Below, one piece after another: positions 58,347 through 64,000 of a stretch of DNA of 64,000 nucleotides. Source of the DNA: Xanthomonas dyei (GTDB lineage Bacteria; Pseudomonadota; Gammaproteobacteria; Xanthomonadales; Xanthomonadaceae); contig NZ_MDEE01000001.1 of the NCBI RefSeq assembly GCF_002939865.1, forward strand, positions 372,001 to 436,000, in the 5' to 3' direction. The position numbers and the translations under genes are program-made. A model generated the notes under the pieces. It was not told the origin of the DNA and did no database searches. It saw nothing but the letters and a program-made list of their open reading frames with translations. Every line of letters starts with the position of its first letter. Position 1 is the stretch's first letter.

Positions 58347-58372
58347 TTGGGATTGGCGATCGGGATTGGGGG
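58347..58372 (+). repeat. GGGATT-type intergenic repeat
   Basis: TTGGGATTGGCGATCGGGAT and following G's, similar to runs at 18547 and 26487. It lies in the gap upstream of rsbR. Confidence 0.4.
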
Positions 58373-58861
58373 CCAGCTGCAGGCAGTGGGCTGTTTGGTA
58401 TCGAACATCCGCAGGCGGCAAGTACGCGTGCGTCAGTGGTTACCGGTGCGTGTATCTGAGCAAGGACTCGTGCCGGCTGCTCAGAAGCTGCATGTCGCAG
58501 CATTGCAGCGCCCGCTGCGTTGTCGCACAGGTCATGCGGGTGAGCGCACGCGCCTGAAAAGCGCGCCTGGCGCCATTGCGGTGCGATCGAAGACACTCGC
58601 CTTCGCGTGAGTCAAACGCATAGGCGTGGGCCTGTGGAGCGCAACGCGGGCTTCAGCAAGCTGCCGCCATCATTCGCGCATTGGCTGGAACGCCAAGGCA
58701 ACCGCAGCTGATCGAACACGGACTGCGTTGCCGCGAACGCGGCAACGTATTGCTCAGACGAACGATGTGCCCCACCCTACTGCAATCGTTGCACGCGCGG
58801 CAATCAACGCACCTTCGCACGTCCCCGCCGACGGTACGGACGGCGTGCAACACAGCACGCC

Positions 58862-58881
58862 GATCCCGAATTCCCAATCCC
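58862..58881 (-). repeat. GGGATT-type intergenic repeat after the TPR gene
   Basis: GATCCCGAATTCCCAATCCC, complement of the G-rich runs elsewhere in the window, 18 bases beyond the stop of the TPR gene. Confidence 0.4.
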
Positions 58882-58898
58882 TGCGGCGTCACGCCGCC

Positions 58899-61223
58899 TT
58901 AAAGCCCGTAACGCTCAACCGCTTCCAGATGCGGGCGGGTGTCCTGCTCGCAGGCTTCGGCCAGCCGCAGCCAGCACATCGGATGCGACCAGCGCGAAGT
59001 CGTACATCGCAGCACGCGATGCAGTTCCTGCGGCGCGACGTTCTCCGGAAGCGCCACGGTGAACAGCACGCCCGGCAGTCCGGACGTTGCATCCTCCGGG
59101 TCGAACGCATCCGGATGATCCGGGTCGACCACGCGATAGTCGTCGCGACTATGCAGCCACATCTTCCAGCCGCGTGTCTCCATATCCGTGCGCATCGCCT
59201 CGATCACCTCGTCGCCGGGGTGTACACCGTCCACCAGCCAGCTGCTGCCATAGCCGCCGGTTTGCAGCACATGCACCTGCGCATAGGTCGGCACGAAGCG
59301 CGCGCGCTCGGCCTCGTCCTCCGGTGCCGGATACAACAGGTCCGCATCGAACACCACCCAGTCGCCCACATGCTGACGGCGATGGGCCGGTGCGTTTTCG
59401 ATGATGCGCGCGGTCACCGGGCCGGTGCGGCGTGCGTAGTACTCGGCCACTTCGCCGTCGTCTACACACCGTACGATCACCCAACCCCAGTCTTCTTCGA
59501 CAACGCCACTGGTGCTGCTCAACTCCATGCCGATCGCGGCAGCAGAGGTACGCACGGCATCCCAATCCTGCGCGGCACTGGCGGCGGTCATATGGTCCCA
59601 ATGCGCCGAACGCGGCTCGTCCATCAGCGCGATCAGTTGGCGGTAGACATCGGCCGCCTCGGCAAAACGGCCTGTATTGAGGTACATGCGCGCCAGCAGC
59701 CCGCGCGCACCATGCGAGCCGGGCGACAGCTCCAGCAGCGCCGTGCATGCCTGTTCCAGCGCCGGCCAATCGGCCAACCGCTGCGCAAGCTGGGCCTCGC
59801 ACCACAACGCCACCACCGGTACCTGCGGCCGATACAGCAACGCCAGACGGCGTACACCGGCGTCATCGCCACGGCCCAGCAACAGATTCATCAGGCGGAA
59901 GGTGGGGCTGGTTTCGCGGTCGGCATGCCGCTCCACGAACGCCCACAGCAGCGCAATCGCTTGCTCGTCTGCGGCGCAGGCGCTCAATGCGGATGCCGCG
60001 GTATCGACTAGCTCGGCATCGTCCGGCAGCTCGGCCACCGCCTGCAGCAACCATTGCGCTTCGCGCTCGGGATTGCGCACCGCATCGTCGCCCTGCGCGT
60101 TCAACCATTCCAGCAATTGCGCGGCCGGCACCGGTGCATCTTCGCCCGCCGATGCGGATGCGATGCGCGCAGCCCAGCCATCCAACGCTTGGGTAGCGCC
60201 ACGGTCCTGCCGCAACTTGGGCACATGCGCACGCGCAAGCGTCAGATGCCGGCGTGCGGTCCATACCGCACCGCGCTGCAGCGCCAGATCGATCGCGAGT
60301 TCGGCGGCCTCGATCAGGATGCGATGCGCACCGACCTGCGCGTAATGATCCAACATCACCTGCAGGCGGCTGCCCAGGTCCCAGGTGTTGCGCTCGGGCG
60401 TGCGCGAGGCCAGCACCGCCACCGCGCGCAACCAATGCAGGCGATAGCGTGGCGCCACTTCGCGCCACGGCAGCAATGCATCCATGGCTTCTTCATCGCG
60501 CTGCAACAGCGCCAGCGCACGCGCCTTCTGCAGGCGACGCGGTTGACTGCAGTTGGCCCACTCCGCGCCCTCGCGCGCGGCCTCGACTTCGCGCTGTTCG
60601 ATCAGCGCCAGGGCATCGGCTGCGCGTCCCAACGACAGCAGGATCGAGATCCGCATGTCCGGCACGCCGTCGTAGATCTGGCCGCCGTGCGCCACGATGG
60701 TCTTCGACTGCTGCTCCAGATAGCTCAGCGCCGCATCGCCACGGCCATCGTCGAGCAAGGCATCGGCTTTTTCGCAGCTCAGGCACTGGTAGCACGACCA
60801 ACTCGGGTCGATGCGGCCCAGGGTTTCATCGCAGACTTCGATGCGCTCTTGCACCCAGCCCGGGCCATCGATGTTGGCGTAGCAGGCCGCCAGATCCTGG
60901 GTGACACACACCGATTGCGGGCACTCCACCGCATCGGCGCGATGCGCGCGCTCGAACAGCGCCACCGCATCGCCCAGCGCGCGCTCGCCTTCGCACAGAT
61001 TGCCGACCCGGTTGCGCATTTCCCAATGGCCGACAAACACTTCCAGCCAGGGGTTGGCCAGCGTCTTGCCCAGCGCACGCGCCTCGGGCAACAGCGCTTC
61101 GGCACGCTCGATCTGCAGATCGCAGATATGGTCGGTCAGGCGCGTCAGCAGCTGCGCATTTTGCGGCTGCCCGGCTTCGCCCAGATCATCCTGCAGCTTC
61201 TCCACCCAGTTCCAGATTTCCAT
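58899..61223 (-). CDS. Large TPR protein with C-terminal DUF2185-like region, partner of the Hsp90 gene
   Basis: A 774-residue soluble protein. Residues ~1-560 are repeating antiparallel helix pairs with TPR spacing (for example ARGLLARMYLNTGRFAEAADVY near 525). An unusual cysteine cluster, CYQCLSC (C144, C147, C150), sits in an early repeat and could bind metal. Residues ~590-760 are a beta-rich domain with EEDWGWVIVRCVDDGEVAEYY and VGDWVVFDADLLY, similar to DUF2185-type folds. GAGGAA precedes ATG 61223, and the gene starts 24 bases after the Hsp90 stop. TPR modules are the classical Hsp90 co-chaperone fold, so a physical partnership is an attractive inference. Confidence 0.82.
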   Translation of the reverse strand: MEIWNWVEKLQDDLGEAGQPQNAQLLTRLTDHICDLQIERAEALLPEARALGKTLANPWLEVFVGHWEMRNRVGNLCEGERALGDAVALFERAHRADAVECPQSVCVTQDLAACYANIDGPGWVQERIEVCDETLGRIDPSWSCYQCLSCEKADALLDDGRGDAALSYLEQQSKTIVAHGGQIYDGVPDMRISILLSLGRAADALALIEQREVEAAREGAEWANCSQPRRLQKARALALLQRDEEAMDALLPWREVAPRYRLHWLRAVAVLASRTPERNTWDLGSRLQVMLDHYAQVGAHRILIEAAELAIDLALQRGAVWTARRHLTLARAHVPKLRQDRGATQALDGWAARIASASAGEDAPVPAAQLLEWLNAQGDDAVRNPEREAQWLLQAVAELPDDAELVDTAASALSACAADEQAIALLWAFVERHADRETSPTFRLMNLLLGRGDDAGVRRLALLYRPQVPVVALWCEAQLAQRLADWPALEQACTALLELSPGSHGARGLLARMYLNTGRFAEAADVYRQLIALMDEPRSAHWDHMTAASAAQDWDAVRTSAAAIGMELSSTSGVVEEDWGWVIVRCVDDGEVAEYYARRTGPVTARIIENAPAHRRQHVGDWVVFDADLLYPAPEDEAERARFVPTYAQVHVLQTGGYGSSWLVDGVHPGDEVIEAMRTDMETRGWKMWLHSRDDYRVVDPDHPDAFDPEDATSGLPGVLFTVALPENVAPQELHRVLRCTTSRWSHPMCWLRLAEACEQDTRPHLEAVERYGL

Positions 61224-61247
61224 TGCGTTGTTCCTCGTATGCAGCGC

Positions 61248-63116
61248 TCAGCGCGCCAGCAATTGGGTCACGGCATCAGCAAAATCGCCGAACGCCTTGT
61301 TGAGATCCGAACCGCCCGATTCGGCGCCGCCGGTCTGCGGCTGCGCGCGTCCTTGCGCAGACACGATCACCTTGAGCGAGCGCAGCAAGCGTGCGGCGAC
61401 CGCGGCCTGCGGGTTGCCGGCACGCTGTGCGGCCAGCAATGCCTGCAGCGCAGGATTGTCGAGATTGAGATACAGCCGCTGGGTTTGACGCGCTTCGATC
61501 CGCGCGGTGAACTGCCGCGCCAGCCGTAGCGCTGCAGTGGACACACGCTTGTCGTTTTCGTCTTGCTCCAGCCGGCGTTTGAGTTCCGCCTCGCGGTCGG
61601 GCACCACCACCAGCGGTAGCTCTTCGGGGCTGAAACGCGCCGGAACCAATGCCTCGCCATCGCCCAGATGCTGTTCCAGCCACGCCAGTTCGTCGGCCGG
61701 CAACGTATCGAGATGGAACAACTGGCGGTTGCCATGCTCGGTGCCCAGCTCGACCAGGCGCACGCCCTTGGCCTGCGCCCAGCGACGCAGAAACGGCACT
61801 ACCGCGTAGCGGTTTCCGTACGCCACCGGCACGCCCATCGCACGGAACAGCATTTCTTCGAAACCGCTGTCGCTGTCCAGGATCACGTGCACCGCGCCAC
61901 GTGCCGGTAGCTGCTGCGCCGGCAGGTCGCCTTGCGAGGTCGGCACGCGCACATGTTCCAGTAGCAGGTCAAACAAGCGCTCATCGCACAGCGCTGCACC
62001 CAGCAAGGCCTCGTTATGCCGCAACAGGATGCGACGCCAGGCTTCGGGCTGTTGCCGCGCCACCTCCGCCAGGCCCTGCACCAGGGCTTCGGACAAGGCG
62101 TGCTGCACCGAGCTATACACCGCATCGCGCTGCAGATCCTCGCGGCTCGCGGTCGGCGTCAAACGGTTGGATTCGATCACCCCGCCGATGAAACCGGCCC
62201 ATGGCGGCAGCAATTCGCGCGCATTGTCGTCCAGCAACATGCCACGAAGGAAAACCGACAGATTGCGGTTATCGCTGGTGCCGTAGGTGGCGCCGTCCTG
62301 CACCCACAACAGGCCGACCGCATCGCTGCCGTCGGCGGCGCGTACCGGCATGCAGCACAGCGGCTCGAAATTGCGTTCGAAGCGCGCCGCAAACTCGCGT
62401 TGCCGACGCCATGCCTGCACCGGATGCAACGGTACCGCATCGTCCATGCGCCACGGTGGCGGCTCTGGATTGATCGGCTGCGCATCGGCACCGACCCAGA
62501 TCGGCTCGCGCAACAACGCGCAGTAGCGCGACAGGATCTCGTGCAGGCGCGCGTCATGCGCCAGTGCCAGATACTGGTCGTGCAGTTCCAGCACCACCTC
62601 GGTGCCCACCTGCGCGCGCGCCGGGATCGGGCTGACCGTGTAGTGCTCGGCATTGCTGGAGATGTAGCAATGGCCCAACGTCGGGTTCTGGTACGAGGTG
62701 GTGCGCACGGTAACGCGCCGCGCCAGCACGAAGGCCGACAAAAAACCCAACCCGAACATCCCGATCAGGCCGCTGTCTTCGTGCCCACCCTGACGCAGCC
62801 CACGGGTGTAACCCACGCCCACGGTGGCCAGAAAATCGTGGATTTCCTGCTGGGTGAGCCCGGCACCGGTATCGGTGATGCGCACGATGCCCTGGGCCGG
62901 ATCGCCATGCACATGGATGCGCGATTCGCCTTGCCAATCGGGCTGTTCCAAGCGGCGCCGCAGGATCGAGTCGTGCGCGTTCTGCACCAGCTCGCGCAGC
63001 GCGACCACTGGTGTGGAGTATAAGTGTTTGCTGAGAACGGACATCAGTCCATTGAGATCGACGCCGGCGCGGCGGATCTGTGAGGCGTCCGTCGCCTCGG
63101 AGATGTGATCTTGCAT
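61248..63116 (-). CDS. Divergent Hsp90-family chaperone (HtpG-like)
   Basis: A 622-residue Hsp90 homologue of normal HtpG length. The GHKL ATPase has ALRELVQNAHDSILRR (catalytic Glu, Asn and Asp), ITDTGAGLTQQEI and GMFGLGFLSAF. The middle domain has SNRLTPTASREDLQ, equal to the PLNVSRE block with the catalytic Arg. The first helix reads LSKHLYSTPVVALREL instead of the classic SLYSNKEIFLREL, and the C-terminal domain is poorly conserved, so this looks like a paralogue rather than the housekeeping HtpG. AAGGAAA about 11 bases upstream supports ATG 63116. Immediately followed by the TPR gene. Confidence 0.88.
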   Translation of the reverse strand: MQDHISEATDASQIRRAGVDLNGLMSVLSKHLYSTPVVALRELVQNAHDSILRRRLEQPDWQGESRIHVHGDPAQGIVRITDTGAGLTQQEIHDFLATVGVGYTRGLRQGGHEDSGLIGMFGLGFLSAFVLARRVTVRTTSYQNPTLGHCYISSNAEHYTVSPIPARAQVGTEVVLELHDQYLALAHDARLHEILSRYCALLREPIWVGADAQPINPEPPPWRMDDAVPLHPVQAWRRQREFAARFERNFEPLCCMPVRAADGSDAVGLLWVQDGATYGTSDNRNLSVFLRGMLLDDNARELLPPWAGFIGGVIESNRLTPTASREDLQRDAVYSSVQHALSEALVQGLAEVARQQPEAWRRILLRHNEALLGAALCDERLFDLLLEHVRVPTSQGDLPAQQLPARGAVHVILDSDSGFEEMLFRAMGVPVAYGNRYAVVPFLRRWAQAKGVRLVELGTEHGNRQLFHLDTLPADELAWLEQHLGDGEALVPARFSPEELPLVVVPDREAELKRRLEQDENDKRVSTAALRLARQFTARIEARQTQRLYLNLDNPALQALLAAQRAGNPQAAVAARLLRSLKVIVSAQGRAQPQTGGAESGGSDLNKAFGDFADAVTQLLAR

Positions 63117-63341
63117 GATCGTCGTCGTTTCCTTGGCGGCCACGCCCATCCTCGGACGCGCCTCCTGGGTGGCAGTGCGAGCCAGCAAGGATAGCCGCAA
63201 GCCTTCCTGGACGCACGTCTCACTTCGGCTTCTGCTCCAGCGTGCGTACAGCTGCGTTCCTACGGCGGACTGCGCCTGAATCGGGCCGTTGGAAACGATG
63301 CGCCACGGCCCGGCGTGCATGCCGGGCCGTGGCGCTGTGGA

Positions 63342-64000
63342 CTAGCGTTGCAGGGTCTCCATCGGTGCCTCATTGAAATGCTGGCGGTAGCCTTTGGCCA
63401 GCGCTGAACGGCTGCCAACGCCCCAACGGCTGGCCGCCTGCAACACGCTGCCGCAACCGCCTTCGGCCAGCAACTCGTCGCGGATGCTCTGCATGCGGTA
63501 ACGCCGCAGCACCTGGGTCGGGGACAGCCCGGTGGCCGACTTGAATGCCTGCTGCAACGCGCGCCCGGTCACTCCGATCTGGGCGGCTACTTCGTTGATC
63601 GACAGGTCCGAGCGGTGCGCGTTGGTGATCATGTAACCGTAGGCACGGCGGTACTTGGCCGGCAGGCGCGCGGAGATATCGTCGCTGACGTGCGCCGGGG
63701 TGCCGCTTTCCAGCAGGCGTGGCGCCTGCACTTCGCTGCGCAGGCATTGCACCGCGCCCAGCGCGTAGCGGTTGTACAGCAGCAGGGCCTGTTCGGTCCG
63801 GCCTAGCGCCTGGCTGATCTTGGCCTGGCAGTACTCGAACTCCAGGTTCCAGCGCGGCGCATGGTGACGGCCGGCACCGGCCAGGGCACGCTCGGCCAGA
63901 TCGGCGCGGCCAACTGCCAGTGCGGCCAGCGCCAGCTCCACCTGCGCATCCTGGCGCGCGCAGGGCGGGCAACCGGTTGCCGCGGCCGGCAGCGCATCGA
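63342..64000 (-). CDS. AraC-family transcriptional regulator (5' end outside window)
   Basis: The frame runs from beyond base 64000 to a stop at 63342, so only the C-terminal ~219 residues are seen. The last ~100 residues are the two-HTH AraC domain (INEVAAQIGVTGRALQQAFKSATGLSPTQVLRRYRMQSIRDEL and the second helix pair SRWGVGSRSALAKGYRQHFNEAP in outline). The preceding part is helical with SRTEQALLLYNRYALGAV-like repeats. It points the same way as the Hsp90/TPR pair, with 225 bases between, so it may or may not control them. Confidence 0.87.
   Translation of the reverse strand, partial: DALPAAATGCPPCARQDAQVELALAALAVGRADLAERALAGAGRHHAPRWNLEFEYCQAKISQALGRTEQALLLYNRYALGAVQCLRSEVQAPRLLESGTPAHVSDDISARLPAKYRRAYGYMITNAHRSDLSINEVAAQIGVTGRALQQAFKSATGLSPTQVLRRYRMQSIRDELLAEGGCGSVLQAASRWGVGSRSALAKGYRQHFNEAPMETLQR

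Larger units (their letters stand above)
58136..58898. other. Long gap between rsbR and the TPR protein gene
   Basis: About 760 bases without a supported gene. It contains two G-rich intergenic repeats (58347-58372 and 58862-58881). Open frames are present on both strands, but none has a ribosome site, domain pattern or normal composition. It must contain the rsbR promoter and the end of the upstream operon; I found no clean sigma-70 pair. Confidence 0.4.

Overview
The window is 64 kb of GC-rich, gene-dense chromosome. It reads as Xanthomonas (Gammaproteobacteria, plant-associated): many TonB-dependent receptors paired with plant-polysaccharide hydrolases, the rpsP-rimM-trmD-rplS operon, mutS, katG, and many sensor kinases and PAS/STAS signalling proteins. 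The species is inferred from gene content and protein style, not from a search. No tRNA, rRNA, CRISPR array, transposase or phage gene was seen.

Layout. 1-5414: a galactan-use locus with the end of a TonB receptor, a GH53 galactanase and a GH2 beta-galactosidase. 5559-8424: a small hypothetical gene and a methyl-accepting chemotaxis protein ending in a CheR/CheB tether pentapeptide. 8533-14981: a compact six-gene minus-strand operon (VOC metalloenzyme, extended tryptophan 2,3-dioxygenase homologue, FAD monooxygenase, class V PLP enzyme, atypical SDR, class I aminotransferase). It looks like a specialised-metabolite pathway and is the most novel item here. An AT-richer, dyad-containing gene-free stretch (15.0-15.9 kb) separates it from mutS. 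15921-24571: mutS, a DUF937 gene, katG, hslR and a MATE exporter. 25155-33029: housekeeping genes (rplS, trmD, rimM, rpsP, a PabC-like lyase, a nitronate monooxygenase-like protein, a DUF2314/ankyrin protein, ffh, a CcsA-like membrane protein).

33150-39293 is a second carbohydrate region: aldose 1-epimerase, GH51 arabinofuranosidase, a LysR regulator divergent from a DUF2798 membrane protein, and a GH16 beta-glucanase. 39326-46710 is a signalling block: a kinase/response-regulator pair diverging from a translationally coupled operon of giant hybrid kinase, CheR, CheB and receiver-kinase. 47114-52493 holds a DUF1428 protein, a TrxC-like thioredoxin, a frameshifted TonB receptor and a GH43 enzyme. 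52719-58135 is a six-gene operon that starts with a stressosome module (RsbR, RsbS, RsbT, SpoIIE-type phosphatase) and ends with two histidine kinases. 58899-63116 encodes a divergent full-length Hsp90 and a large TPR protein, possibly a chaperone and co-chaperone. The window ends inside an AraC-family regulator.

The polysaccharide loci take up and cut galactan, arabinan, beta-glucan and xylan or arabinoxylan from plant walls. The signalling blocks combine two-component, chemotaxis-type and partner-switching parts. Function calls rest on conserved motifs read from the translated sequence. Regulatory sites are pattern matches only.
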